DNA from: ASV31 sp965229765
Lineage (GTDB): Bacteria > Pseudomonadota > Alphaproteobacteria > Rhodobacterales > Rhodobacteraceae
Length of the DNA stretch: 64,000 nucleotides
NCBI GenBank assembly: GCA_965229765.1
Contig: CBDDJT010000003.1
Coordinates: forward strand, 496,001 to 560,000
Direction of reading: 5' to 3'
Shown here one piece after another: positions 25,980 to 35,004 of this stretch. Below the pieces are notes generated by a model. It made no database searches, was not told where the DNA came from, and saw nothing but the letters and a program-made list of their open reading frames with translations. Numbering within the stretch: the stretch's first letter is position 1; each line of letters begins with the position of its first letter. The translations under genes and the position numbers were made by a program.

Positions 25980-27521
25980 TCAGGCCCCGAGGCTTGCGCG
26001 CAGGCGGGCCGCGTCGGCGGCGGCCTTGGCCGGATCGAAGGCGGCCATGGCGTAGCGGTCGGGGCGGATCAGCAATACCTGGTCGCGGTGGACCCGCAGG
26101 CTGCGGGCGCGCGCATCCGCGGGATCGAGCACGCCGGGGGGCAGCGCTACGGCACGGGGCGCCAGCGGTGCCAGCGCGGCGCAAAGGCCCGGCAGGGCCG
26201 CCGCGCCGGGCGCGTCCTGCGCCAAAAGCGCGAAGCCCGGCCCGAGAAGGTCGTCGAGCGGCTGGCCCTCGACCGGGGGCTGGGGCACCATCTCTCCCAC
26301 CAGCGCACCGTCGAAGGGCGGGCTGTCGAGGTCGAGGAAAAGCCCCCGGGCATAGCGTGGGCGCGGCTTGAACTTCATCTGCAAGAGCCAGTCGCGCGCC
26401 GCCGGGAAGGGCGCCAGCGCGGTGACGACGATGTCGCGCAGCTGGGCGTCGGCGGGGCCGGCAGGCATCACCACGCGGCCCATGGCGACGGCAAGCTGGA
26501 TCATCGCCCAGGCGGGCGCGCGGCGTTCGGCCTCGTAACTGTCGAGGATCGCGGGCGCGGCGCCGCCGCGCACCACGGCGGCGATCTTCCAGGCGAGGTT
26601 ATGGGCGTCCCGCAGGCCCGCGTTCATCCCCTGCCCCGCGAAGGGCGGTGTCAGGTGCGCCGCATCGCCGGCCAGGAAGATGCGGCCCGCCTGCCAGTTC
26701 CGCGCCATGCGCGCGTGGAAGGTGTAGATCGCGCGCCGTTTCAGATCGGCGGGATCGAAGGCGCGTATCGGGGCGAGCAGGCGTTCGAGCGCCGCGTCGG
26801 TCAGAAGGTCCTGCCCGTTCTCGCCGGGCATCACCATGAATTCATAGCGCCTCCCGCCGCGCGGGGCGCAGATGCTGACATGGGGCCGCCGGTCGTCGCA
26901 GAAAAAGCGCGAGACGGGTTCGTCGTCGAGGTCGCGGATCATGTCGATTACAACCCAGTCCTGGCCGTAGGTCTCGCCATCCAGCGGGATGCCCAGCGCC
27001 GTGCGCGTCGGGCTGCGGCCGCCGTCGCAGGCGACCAGCCAGTCGCAGCGGATCTGCGTGCGGCCCCCGTCCGGGGTGGCGATGGCAAGCGTCACGCCGT
27101 CGTCGTCCTGCACACGGTCCGTGACCTCGTGCCCGAAGAGGACGTGAGCCAGCGGCTCGGCCTGGACGCGTGCCAGCAGCAGCGCCTCGAGGTCGGGCTG
27201 GAACAGGTAGTTGCGCTTTGGAAAGCCGTAGGGTTCGGGGCCCACGCCCACCTCGGCAAAGGGCTGGCGGTCACGGTCGTAGTAGCGCGCGCCGTTGGCG
27301 GGTTGGGTGGCGGCGCGCGCGGCGTCCGACAGGTCCAGCGCCTGAAGCATCCTGAGCCCCTCGTCGTCCAGCACGATCGCGCGCGGCAGATCGAGCGGCG
27401 CGGCCGCGCGTTCCAGCACCAGAACCGGCACGCCGGCCTGCGCCAGAAGGCACGCGACAGACAGGCCCGTGGGGCCGGCACCGATCACCGCGACGGGAAC
27501 ATGGTCTGGAAGGATGCGCAT
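25980..27521 (-). CDS. MhpA-like FAD-dependent aromatic hydroxylase
   Basis: A 513-residue flavoprotein monooxygenase. The dinucleotide motif GAGPTGLSVACLLAQAG is at residues 15-31, the DG motif CDGGRSPTR near 170, and the GDAAHLTPPFAGQGMNAGL flavin motif near 285. A thioredoxin-like C-terminal domain follows, as in 3-(3-hydroxyphenyl)propionate hydroxylase (MhpA). It should add a hydroxyl ortho to an existing one using NAD(P)H and O2, giving a catechol. AGGAGA precedes the ATG. It is divergent from the FAH-family gene (130 bases between starts), and its product would suit the extradiol dioxygenase encoded there. Confidence 0.85.
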   Translation of the reverse strand: MRILPDHVPVAVIGAGPTGLSVACLLAQAGVPVLVLERAAAPLDLPRAIVLDDEGLRMLQALDLSDAARAATQPANGARYYDRDRQPFAEVGVGPEPYGFPKRNYLFQPDLEALLLARVQAEPLAHVLFGHEVTDRVQDDDGVTLAIATPDGGRTQIRCDWLVACDGGRSPTRTALGIPLDGETYGQDWVVIDMIRDLDDEPVSRFFCDDRRPHVSICAPRGGRRYEFMVMPGENGQDLLTDAALERLLAPIRAFDPADLKRRAIYTFHARMARNWQAGRIFLAGDAAHLTPPFAGQGMNAGLRDAHNLAWKIAAVVRGGAAPAILDSYEAERRAPAWAMIQLAVAMGRVVMPAGPADAQLRDIVVTALAPFPAARDWLLQMKFKPRPRYARGLFLDLDSPPFDGALVGEMVPQPPVEGQPLDDLLGPGFALLAQDAPGAAALPGLCAALAPLAPRAVALPPGVLDPADARARSLRVHRDQVLLIRPDRYAMAAFDPAKAAADAARLRASLGA

Positions 27522-27650
27522 GGTCTTTGTCTCCTGAGACGGGAGTATCCCTTGTCGGCCCGGTTTGAAAGCGCGCGCCTGCCATCTGTCCTTTGCCTGA
27601 TGGGGGTGATAACGGACAGGAAAGGCCACGCATTGAAAGGGAGAGTGCCG

Positions 27651-28493
27651 ATGCGTCTGATGAGTTTCGAGACCGGTGGGCAGGCCAGCTGGGGCGTGGC
27701 CGAGCACGACGGCGTCAAGGACATTGGCGCGGTGGCGGGCGATCGCTGGCCGACATTGCGCGACGCGCTGGACACCGGTGCGGTGGCCGAGGCGGCGGCG
27801 ATGGACGCCCCCGTTCTTCCCCTTGCGGACGTGACGTTCCTGCCGGTGATCCCGCAGCCAGAACGCATCTTCTGCGTCGGCATCAACTATGCCAGCCATA
27901 TTGCCGAGACGGGCCGCGAGACGCCGAGCCACCCGATGATCTTCGTGCGCTGGCCGTCAAGCCAGGTGGGCCACGGCCAGCCGATGGTCTGCCCGAACGA
28001 GTCGCACAAGTTCGACTTCGAGGGAGAACTGGCCGTGATCATCGGCACCGGCGGGCGGCGCATCCCGGCTGACAAGGCGCTTGCGCATGTGGCGGGGTAT
28101 GCCTGCTACAACGACGGGTCGATCCGCGATTTCCAGCGCCATACCTTCCAGTTCACGCCGGGCAAGAACTTTCCGGGCACCGGCGGCTTCGGCCCGTGGA
28201 TGGTGACGGGCGACGAGATCCCGGATCCGTCGGCATTGACGCTGGAGACGCGGCTGAACGGCCAGGTGATGCAGGCCGCGCCGATCTCGGATCTGGTGTT
28301 CGACGTGCCGGCGCTGGTGTCCTACCTGTCGCTCTGGACGCCGTTGTCGGCGGGCGATGTCATCATCACCGGCACCACGGGCGGCGTTGGCGCGTTCCGC
28401 GAACCGCCGGTGTGGATGAAGGACGGCGACACCGTCGAGGTCGAGATCAGCGGCATCGGCATTCTGACGAACCCGGTGGTGGCCGAGGCGTAG
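27651..28493 (+). CDS. Fumarylacetoacetate hydrolase family protein
   Basis: A 280-residue FAH-fold protein. The core begins IFCVGINYASHIAETG near residue 75, with metal ligands in FDFEGELAVIIG (near 124) and the GDVIITGTTGGVGAFREPP loop near 245. The N-terminal extra domain is typical of the 280-residue members. AAGGGAGAG precedes the ATG. In meta-cleavage pathways such enzymes hydrolyse, hydrate or decarboxylate the ring-fission product. The extradiol dioxygenase gene follows 61 bases downstream, which supports that role here. Confidence 0.85.
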   Translation: MRLMSFETGGQASWGVAEHDGVKDIGAVAGDRWPTLRDALDTGAVAEAAAMDAPVLPLADVTFLPVIPQPERIFCVGINYASHIAETGRETPSHPMIFVRWPSSQVGHGQPMVCPNESHKFDFEGELAVIIGTGGRRIPADKALAHVAGYACYNDGSIRDFQRHTFQFTPGKNFPGTGGFGPWMVTGDEIPDPSALTLETRLNGQVMQAAPISDLVFDVPALVSYLSLWTPLSAGDVIITGTTGGVGAFREPPVWMKDGDTVEVEISGIGILTNPVVAEA

Positions 28494-28554
28494 CCAGGCC
28501 GCATTGCACCCCGGCCCGTGGTCGTGGCAGTCTTCCCGAAAGGGAGGACGCGCC

Positions 28555-29544
28555 ATGACGGACAGGCTGCAATCCGAGATCGCGGCGCTCGCCTATATCG
28601 GCGTGCGCAGTGAACGGGCCGAGGACTGGCGCGCGTTTGCCGGCGGGCTTCTGGCGATGCAGGAGGTGGACCGCGGCGGCGGTCTGACAGCATGGCGCAT
28701 GGACGACCGAAAGCAGCGGCTTATCGTGGACGCGCGCGCCGACGGGCAGGAGTTCTTTGGCTGGGAAGTGGTGCAGCGCGCCGACCTTGACATCGTGGCC
28801 GCACGGCTGGAGGCCGCGGGCGTCCGCGTGGTGCGGGGCGACCGCGCCTTGTGCGAGGCACGGCTGGTCGCGGACCTGATCGCCTTTGACGATCCGTCGG
28901 GCTACCGGATCGAGGTGTGCTGGAAGCCCGCGCTGGCCGATACGCCTTTCGCGCCCGGGCGGCCGATTTCAGGCTTCAAGACCGGTCCGCTGGGGATGGG
29001 CCACGCGGTGCTGCACACCGACGCCGTGGACGCGATGGTGACGTTCTATCGCGATCTGCTGGGGTTCGGCGTTACCGACTATGGGCTGACGCCCTATCCG
29101 CTGCACTTCTTTCACGTCAACGGGCGGCACCACAGTTTCGCTCTGGTCGGATCGGGGCGGCGCGGCATCCATCATTTCATGGTGGAATTGCAGAGCCTCG
29201 ACGACGTCGGCCAGGGCTTTGATCTGGCGATGCTTGAAGAGGGGCGCGTGGCCTACACCCTGGGCCGGCATTCCAACGACTGGATGGTGTCTTACTACGC
29301 CAACTCTCCGTCCGGGTTCTTCGTGGAATGCGGCTGGGGCGCGCGAGAGATCGTGCCTGAGACCTGGGAAGCAGAGGAAACCTTCTGCGGGCCGTCCTAT
29401 TGGGGGCACGAGCGGCTGTACCTGACAGAGGACGGCGGGCGCGCGCGGCTGCGCGACATGCGGCTGGAGGCAGCGCGGCAGGGACTGCGCGCCGATGACG
29501 CCCCGCCCTGCCCCTGGGCCAACAGCGTGATCGCGCGCGGTTAG
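28555..29544 (+). CDS. Extradiol ring-cleavage dioxygenase (VOC fold)
   Basis: A 329-residue two-domain VOC protein similar to 2,3-dihydroxybiphenyl dioxygenase. The second, catalytic domain has the expected 2-His-1-Glu set: GHAVLHTD near residue 148, GIHHFMVEL near 205, and FFVECGWG near 257. The Tyr in the active-site loop (LGRHSNDWMVSYY) is also present. It would cleave a catechol beside the hydroxyls using Fe(II) and O2. AGGGAGGA precedes the ATG. The stop shares bases with the convergent metal permease stop (TTAG). Confidence 0.85.
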   Translation: MTDRLQSEIAALAYIGVRSERAEDWRAFAGGLLAMQEVDRGGGLTAWRMDDRKQRLIVDARADGQEFFGWEVVQRADLDIVAARLEAAGVRVVRGDRALCEARLVADLIAFDDPSGYRIEVCWKPALADTPFAPGRPISGFKTGPLGMGHAVLHTDAVDAMVTFYRDLLGFGVTDYGLTPYPLHFFHVNGRHHSFALVGSGRRGIHHFMVELQSLDDVGQGFDLAMLEEGRVAYTLGRHSNDWMVSYYANSPSGFFVECGWGAREIVPETWEAEETFCGPSYWGHERLYLTEDGGRARLRDMRLEAARQGLRADDAPPCPWANSVIARG

Positions 29545-30473
29545 ACCGCGTCTTCCCGGCCGACGCCCACGCGGGCGCGGTGCGGGGCAAACAGGCAGGC
29601 AAGGCCAAGAATGGCGCCCGAGACCGCCGCGATCATTCCCGCCGCGCTGACGGCATTTGCGCCGCCCAGCCAGAGCGGCCCGTAGCCCGCCAGCACGTAA
29701 CCCAGCACCGCCGAGAGCGTGGCGAAGGCCACCGACCAGGGCACCTGGTGTTCCAGCCGGTTGGTCATGAGCCGCGCGGCGGCCGGCGGGCAGATGAACA
29801 TCGCAATGACGATGATCGAACCCACCGCGTCGAAGGCCGCGACGGCCGCCACGGCGGCGGCGATCACAAGGCCGAGGCCGATGGCGCCCACCGGCAGGCC
29901 GAGGGTGCGGGCAAAGCCCTCGTCAAAGGTCGAGATCTTGAGCCAGCGCCAGAAGACCAGCATCAGGACGGTCAGGACAGCGGCTGTGACCGCCATGCGC
30001 GGCAGTTCCGGCGGCAGGCTGGCCAGCGCCACCGGGTCCAGAAGCGAACCCCAGCCGTCCGCGCGGAACCAGATCAACGTCTCAAGGTTGCCCATGAGGG
30101 CATGTTCCACGTCGATGTGTACGCTGGAGGTGTCGGTCTGTTCCAGAAGCAGGACGCCGCCGGCGAAAAGCGTGGTGAAGGTCACACCCATCGCTGCGCC
30201 GGGCTCGATCCGGCCAAGACGCTTGATCGCTTCAATCAAGAGGACCGCGACGATGGCCGCGCCAGCGGCGCCAATGAGCATCGGCAGCGCCGCGACGCTG
30301 GCCGTCAGCAGGAAGGCGACGACAATGCCCGGCAGGACGACATGGCTGATCGCATCACCGATCAGGGCCTGCCGGCGCAGCACGAGGAAATTGCCTGGCA
30401 GCGCACAGGCGATGGCGGCGAAAACGCCGATCAGGATCGGCGTCAGGCTGAACTGGACGAATTCGGCGCCCAT
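29541..30473 (-). CDS. sitD: Metal ABC transporter permease (SitD/MntC type)
   Basis: A 310-residue permease of the ABC-3 family: about eight membrane segments, with RRQALIGDAISHVVLPGIVVAF near residue 35 and FDEGFARTLGLPV in the cytoplasmic loop. The ATG at 30473 overlaps the upstream permease stop as TGATG (a GTG three bases further up is also possible). Last gene of the four-gene operon, convergent with the dioxygenase gene. With its partner it forms the channel for Mn2+, Fe2+ or Zn2+. Confidence 0.85.
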   Translation of the reverse strand: MGAEFVQFSLTPILIGVFAAIACALPGNFLVLRRQALIGDAISHVVLPGIVVAFLLTASVAALPMLIGAAGAAIVAVLLIEAIKRLGRIEPGAAMGVTFTTLFAGGVLLLEQTDTSSVHIDVEHALMGNLETLIWFRADGWGSLLDPVALASLPPELPRMAVTAAVLTVLMLVFWRWLKISTFDEGFARTLGLPVGAIGLGLVIAAAVAAVAAFDAVGSIIVIAMFICPPAAARLMTNRLEHQVPWSVAFATLSAVLGYVLAGYGPLWLGGANAVSAAGMIAAVSGAILGLACLFAPHRARVGVGREDAV

Positions 30474-31687
30474 CACGCGGCCCCCACGGGCACAGGTCCG
30501 CCGAGATGGCGGTCGAATTCGGCGATCTCGTCGGGGGTGAAGACCTGCTCTATCGGGGTCAGTCCGTCGTAGCGGCCGGTCAGGCCGCTGTCCTGATGCA
30601 GCTGGCGGGCCACGGCCCAGCGGTGTTCGTCGCGGGCGATGCGGGCGGCGCGGGCGCGTCCGGCGTCGGTGGCGACACCGTCGGCGCGGGCCAGCCCCTC
30701 GGCCCGCAGGACACGGATGGTGTAGGGTTCAAGGATGCGGTCCCCCCGGGCCAGCGCCAGCAGTCCCTGGCGAAGGTGCACGCGGTGCTGGAACCGGCGG
30801 TGACGAAGAAGCGCTGCGAGCACGCCGCGCGCCGGCGCAAGAAACAGCGAGACGAGAAAGAGCGCCGCGGCCACAAGCACGATGATCGGACCCGTCGGCA
30901 GTGCCGGGGCCGAGGCCGAGATCGCTGCGCCAAGATAACCCGCAAGCCCGCCTGCCGCGCCCGCCACCCAGATCAGCCGGTCACTGCGGTCGGTCCAGAA
31001 GCGGGCCGTGACAGGAGGGATGATAAGCATCGCGACGATCAGGATAAGACCGACGATCTTCAGCCCGATCACGGTGACGGCCAGCACCAGCCCCATCATC
31101 GCAAGGTCGATCCGGCGCACGTCATAGCCGCTGGCGGCCGCATAGTCGGCATCGAAGGCCACCAGCGTCATCGGGCGGCGCAGGACCCATGTTGCCAGCA
31201 CAGCCAGCGTCCCGCCCGCGGCGATCACGACAGCGTCCTGAAAGAGCATCCCGGCGGTGGCGCCAAGCAGGAAATCCTCCAGCCCTGCCTGACGCCCGCT
31301 CGACATCGTCTGGATCACGGTCAGCAGGACGATGCCGATTCCGAAGAAGACCGAAAGGACCGCGCCGATGGCCGTGTCCTCTGGCAGGCGGGTGCGGCGG
31401 GCGATCCATTCCACGGCCAGAAGCCCAAGCCAGGCCGAAAGCGCCGAGCCCAGCAGGAGCCCCGGCAGCCAGCGCCCGTCGCCGCCCAGCAGGACCATCG
31501 CAATGAAGGCAAGCCCGACACCCGGCAGCGTGGCGTGGGCCACCGCATCGGACACAAGCGCGCGCTTTCGCAGGAACATGAAGCTGCCCGAGGCCCCGGC
31601 GGCGAACCCCAGAAGGGCCGCGCCCGCGCCAACGAGCGCGGCGTTATAGCCCGCGCGCAGCAAGAGCGCGTCGAGAAGCGCCTCCAT
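30473..31687 (-). CDS. sitC: Metal ABC transporter permease with C-terminal DtxR-like domain (SitC type)
   Basis: A 404-residue ABC-3 permease. Residues 1-285 are membrane-embedded with the landmark FLRKRALVSDAVAHATLPGV and FDADYAAASGYDVRRID. Residues 290-404 are soluble: LLRHRRFQHRVHLRQGLLALARG...GLARADGV, followed by ARDEHRWAVARQLHQ and HLGGPVPVG. This resembles the winged-helix and dimerisation parts of DtxR/MntR repressors fused to some TroC/SitC permeases. Most permeases of this family stop at about 290 residues. The ATG at 31687 follows the ATPase stop by four bases. Confidence 0.85.
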   Translation of the reverse strand: MEALLDALLLRAGYNAALVGAGAALLGFAAGASGSFMFLRKRALVSDAVAHATLPGVGLAFIAMVLLGGDGRWLPGLLLGSALSAWLGLLAVEWIARRTRLPEDTAIGAVLSVFFGIGIVLLTVIQTMSSGRQAGLEDFLLGATAGMLFQDAVVIAAGGTLAVLATWVLRRPMTLVAFDADYAAASGYDVRRIDLAMMGLVLAVTVIGLKIVGLILIVAMLIIPPVTARFWTDRSDRLIWVAGAAGGLAGYLGAAISASAPALPTGPIIVLVAAALFLVSLFLAPARGVLAALLRHRRFQHRVHLRQGLLALARGDRILEPYTIRVLRAEGLARADGVATDAGRARAARIARDEHRWAVARQLHQDSGLTGRYDGLTPIEQVFTPDEIAEFDRHLGGPVPVGAA

Positions 31688-31691
31688 CACT

Positions 31692-32519
31692 TCAGCCGCC
31701 CGTCAGCGACAACTGGTCGAGATGGGTGGCGGCCAGCTTGCCGCCATAAGTGGCGTGCAGTGCTTCCGCGGTGAACGCGGTGTCCACCGGTCCCTCTGCC
31801 ACGCGGCGCACGTTGATGAGGAAGACGTGATCGAAATAGGCGCGCACCGTGGCTAGGTCGTGGTGGACGGCGATCACGGCCTTGCGCTGCGCCTTGAGCG
31901 ACTTGAGCACATCTATGATGGCGCGTTCGGTGGCGGCATCGACGCCAGCGAAAGGTTCGTCGAGAAGGTAGAGTTCGGCATCCTGCGCCAGCGCCCGGGC
32001 AAGAAACACGCGCTGTTGCTGTCCGCCCGAAAGCTGGCCGATCTGGCGATCGGCGAAATCCGCCATGCCCACGCGGTCCAGGCAATCGCGCGCCTTCGCG
32101 CGGTGGGCACCGGTCATTCGCCCCAAGAGGCCGACGCGGCGGTAAAGCCCCATCAGCACCACGTCCATCACCGTTGTCGGAAAGTCCCAGTCGACGCTGG
32201 CGCGCTGGGGCACGTAGGCGATGCGATCGCGCGCCAGTTCCACGGGATCGCCAAAAACGCGGACCTCGCCCGAGAGGCGGGGAATGACGCCGAGCGCAGC
32301 CTTCAGAAGCGTGGACTTGCCGGCGCCATTGGGACCGATGATGGCGGTCATTGCCTCTGCCGGGAAAGTGGCGTCGACGGAAAAGACCGCCGGTCTCTCG
32401 CCGTAGGACACGGTCAGCCCGCGAATGGCGAGCGGTGCGCTTGCCGGTATCGCGGCCAGGGTGACGACATGCTCGGCGGGGAAGACAAGCCGGGGTTCGG
32501 GGGGCTGGGCACCTTGCAT
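31692..32519 (-). CDS. sitB: Metal ABC transporter ATPase (SitB/TroB type)
   Basis: A 275-residue ABC ATPase. Walker A GPNGAGKSTLLKAALG near residue 68, signature LSGGQQQRVFLARAL, Walker B LYLLDEPFAGVDA, and the switch H in AVHHDLATV. The Q-loop region IAYVPQRASVDWDFPTTVMDV is characteristic of Mn/Zn-type transporters. Start overlaps the binding-protein stop as TGATG. A 35-residue N-terminal extension precedes the usual family start. Confidence 0.9.
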   Translation of the reverse strand: MQGAQPPEPRLVFPAEHVVTLAAIPASAPLAIRGLTVSYGERPAVFSVDATFPAEAMTAIIGPNGAGKSTLLKAALGVIPRLSGEVRVFGDPVELARDRIAYVPQRASVDWDFPTTVMDVVLMGLYRRVGLLGRMTGAHRAKARDCLDRVGMADFADRQIGQLSGGQQQRVFLARALAQDAELYLLDEPFAGVDAATERAIIDVLKSLKAQRKAVIAVHHDLATVRAYFDHVFLINVRRVAEGPVDTAFTAEALHATYGGKLAATHLDQLSLTGG

Positions 32520-33484
32520 CAGTCGAGCAGCCCCTGCATCCCGCCATCGGGCGCCGTGCCGCCAAGAGCCGCAGCGATGGTCGTCACATTGTGGTCGATC
32601 ATGCCAACATAGGTTCCCACGTAGGTGCCGGGTTCGCCCATGGCATCGGAATAAAGCTCGCCGCCGATGGTCACGGTATGACCGGCCGCCGCGGCGCCCT
32701 CGATCAGGGCGCGGATGTTGCGGTCGGACACCGAGGTTTCCACGAAAACCGCCGCGATACGGCGGCTGACCAGAAGATCGACCAGCTGGGCAATTCGCTG
32801 CAAACCCGCCTCGGATTCGGTGGAGATGCCCTGAATGCCCAGAACCTCGAACCCGTAGGCCGCGCCGAAGTAGTTGAATGCGTCATGCGCCGTGACCAGC
32901 ACGCGGGCGGGTTCGGGAACGGTCGCAAGTATATCTGCGGCATAGGCGCCAAGGGCCTGAACCCCGGCCAGATGGGCGGCGGCGTTGGCGCTGAAGGCGT
33001 CGGCGTTGCCCGGCGCGGCCTGCGACAGCGCGTCCCGGACGTTGCCCACCACCAGCGACCAAAGCTCGGGGACCATCCAGACGTGGGGATCCAGCTTGTC
33101 GGCATAATCGTCATGCGCCAGCAAGCGGTCGCGCGGCAGCGTCTCTGCCACCGCGACAACAGCGCGGTCAGAGGCAAGGTCGCGAAGGAAACTCTCCATC
33201 TGAGCTTCGAGGTAGAGGCCGTGCCACAGGACAAGGTCGGCCCGGGCAAGCGCGACGATGTCACTGCGGGTCTGGCGGTAGGCATGCGGGTCGACCCCCG
33301 GCCCCATCAGCGCCTGAACCTCGACAAGGTCGCCGCCGACGGCGCGGACCGCGTCGGCAATCATGCCCGTGGTGGCGACCACGCTTAGCCTGTCCTGCGC
33401 GGCGGCGGTCGCGGCGGTGGCAATCCCCTGCAACGTCAGAAGCGCGGCGGCGCACAGGGTCAGAATTGAACGTCTGTTCAGCAT
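32519..33484 (-). CDS. sitA: Metal ABC transporter periplasmic binding protein (SitA/TroA type)
   Basis: A 321-residue cluster A-I binding protein with a signal peptide (residues 1-29, MLNRRSILTLCAAALLTLQG...). Candidate metal ligands are H in DPHAYRQT (near 67), H in LWHGLYLE (near 88), H in TAHDAFNYFG (near 200) and D in ELYSDAMG (near 280). The His-loop typical of pure Zn transporters is absent (only HDDYADKLDPHVW), which favours Mn2+ or Fe2+. First gene of the operon; two Fur/Mur-like palindromes lie 53-95 bases upstream of its start. Confidence 0.88.
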   Translation of the reverse strand: MLNRRSILTLCAAALLTLQGIATAATAAAQDRLSVVATTGMIADAVRAVGGDLVEVQALMGPGVDPHAYRQTRSDIVALARADLVLWHGLYLEAQMESFLRDLASDRAVVAVAETLPRDRLLAHDDYADKLDPHVWMVPELWSLVVGNVRDALSQAAPGNADAFSANAAAHLAGVQALGAYAADILATVPEPARVLVTAHDAFNYFGAAYGFEVLGIQGISTESEAGLQRIAQLVDLLVSRRIAAVFVETSVSDRNIRALIEGAAAAGHTVTIGGELYSDAMGEPGTYVGTYVGMIDHNVTTIAAALGGTAPDGGMQGLLD

Positions 33485-33536
33485 CGTTGTCCCATGTCTA
33501 GCAGATCGGCGGCGGAGCGCCATGGTCAGGATATAT

Positions 33537-33579
33537 TGCAACTCATTCGCAATGTCAATTCAATTGCAAATCATTCGCA
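33537..33579 (-). promoter_or_regulatory. Two Mur/Fur-like palindromic boxes upstream of sitA
   Basis: Two 15-base sites, TGCAACTCATTCGCA (33537-33551) and TGCAAATCATTCGCA (33565-33579), differ by one base and are imperfect palindromes around TCA. They lie in an A/T-rich patch just before sitA. Alphaproteobacterial Mur and Fur sites have this TGCAAAT-N-ATTTGCA shape, so manganese- or iron-dependent repression is likely. Known-family inference; binding is not shown. Confidence 0.65.
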
Positions 33580-33715
33580 TTCCACATCGCGCCGCCGTCT
33601 TGCGGCCAATCCGCGCGAGGACGGGCCTGCGATCTGGCGACGATTGACGCGGGCGGCCCGCCCGCCCAATCTGGGCCTGCGCGAAACCGGCTGGGCACAT
33701 GGATTGGACATCGGA

Positions 33716-34252
33716 ATGAACGACCCACTTCTTCAGTTGCAGGACCGCGTCGCACGGTCCGACAGCATGATCGGATGCCTGCGCCAATGGTGCGACGAGG
33801 TCGGGATTGGCAGCGGCACGATGCGTTCAGACCATGCGCCGGGCTCTGGCACGAAACCCGCCGGGGACGACGCGATGGACCAGTTGCGGCCCGCCGGTGG
33901 CGAACACGTGGTGCATCGTGGCGTGACACTGATGCGCGGGGATGCCGATCTGCTGGATGCCGACAGCTGGTACATTCCCGAACGCCTGCCCGAGGCGGTC
34001 AACAAGCTGCTGACACTGACCGACACCCCCTTTGCCGAGGCATTGCCAAGTGCCGGGCAGACCCGGCAGACGGTGTTGCTTCAACGCTCGAAATCGCTGC
34101 GCGACGGGGTCGAGGGACCGGGTGCCGCGGGCGATCCGGCACGCCCGGTGCTGACGGTGCAGGCGGTCATCACACTGGAGGGAGTGCCGGTCTGTTTCGT
34201 CGAGGAACGGCTTCATGCCCGGCTGGTCGCCGGACTGGCACAGCCCGCCTGA
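33716..34252 (+). CDS. Chorismate-lyase-like (UbiC/DUF98 fold) protein
   Basis: A 178-residue protein. The segment VVHRGVTLMRGDADLLDADSWYI and the later LLTLTDTPFAEAL and VLTVQAVITLEGVPVCFVEERL follow the pattern of the chorismate lyase/UTRA-like fold: an acidic helix, a PF turn and a final beta strand with the catalytic-type Glu-Arg. Whether it makes 4-hydroxybenzoate or only binds a small aromatic is not clear. It faces away from sitA and is followed by a sulfotransferase gene 111 bases downstream. Confidence 0.55.
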   Translation: MNDPLLQLQDRVARSDSMIGCLRQWCDEVGIGSGTMRSDHAPGSGTKPAGDDAMDQLRPAGGEHVVHRGVTLMRGDADLLDADSWYIPERLPEAVNKLLTLTDTPFAEALPSAGQTRQTVLLQRSKSLRDGVEGPGAAGDPARPVLTVQAVITLEGVPVCFVEERLHARLVAGLAQPA

Positions 34253-34363
34253 CCCCGCGCACAGGATGAAATGCTGTGGTGCAGCATCCCGGAATCCCCT
34301 AAGCCTGTGGCAAGGGCGCTTCGCGGGCGGGGCGTCGGCAATGGTGAGATACGAGGATTTTCG

Positions 34364-34945
34364 ATGACCGGCAGCACGGATTACGTGACGGTGGTGTCGG
34401 GGCTGCCGCGCTCTGGCACCTCGATGATGATGCGAATGCTCGACGAGGCGGGCGTGCCTGCCGTCAGCGACAAGCTGCGCACCGCCGACGACGACAACCC
34501 CGGCGGCTACTACGAGTTCGAGCCGGTCAAGGACCTGCCCAACGACAAGAGCTGGGTGCCGGGCGCGCGCGGACACGCCGTCAAGGTGATCTACAAGCTG
34601 GTCTATGAACTTCCGGCAGACGTCGATTACCGTATCGTGTTCATGGCCCGCCACATCGAGGAAGTCCTGACCTCGCAGGCGCGGATGCTGGCACGTTCCG
34701 GGATCACGGTGCCCGAGGGCGACAACGCCATGTTCCGGCAGCTATTTTCCAAGGACCTTGCCGCATTCAAGGACTGGGTCACGACCCAGCCGAACATTCG
34801 CATCGCCTATATCGACTATCGCCGTGTGCTGAGCGAGCCGCGCGCGGTGGGCGAGGAGATCGCGGCATTCCTTGAGCAGGATCTCGACGTCGACGCCTTC
34901 GCCGCTGTGGTCGATCCCCAGCTTTACCGCAACCGCAGCGCCTGA
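34364..34945 (+). CDS. Small sulfotransferase-like P-loop protein
   Basis: A 193-residue protein. The PAPS-binding loop SGLPRSGTSMMMRMLDEAG is at residues 12-30, and the 3'-phosphate-type segment FMARHIEEVLTSQARML near residue 92. It is shorter than typical sulfotransferases (about 250-300 residues), so the acceptor-binding part is reduced. RBS is modest (GAGGATTTTCG). A hairpin terminator follows at 34953-34975. Activity is predicted from the P-loop only. Confidence 0.7.
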   Translation: MTGSTDYVTVVSGLPRSGTSMMMRMLDEAGVPAVSDKLRTADDDNPGGYYEFEPVKDLPNDKSWVPGARGHAVKVIYKLVYELPADVDYRIVFMARHIEEVLTSQARMLARSGITVPEGDNAMFRQLFSKDLAAFKDWVTTQPNIRIAYIDYRRVLSEPRAVGEEIAAFLEQDLDVDAFAAVVDPQLYRNRSA

Positions 34946-34952
34946 ACGAAGA

Positions 34953-34975
34953 ACGCCCCGCCGATGGCGGGGCGT
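34953..34975. terminator. Hairpin terminator after the sulfotransferase gene
   Basis: Arms ACGCCCCGCC (34953-34962) and GGCGGGGCGT (34966-34975) pair perfectly around a GAT loop, seven bases after the stop codon. No long T-tract follows. It lies between convergent genes and may serve both. Confidence 0.7.
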
Positions 34976-35004
34976 CTATCACGGCAAAAGGGCGTCCGGG
35001 CCGT

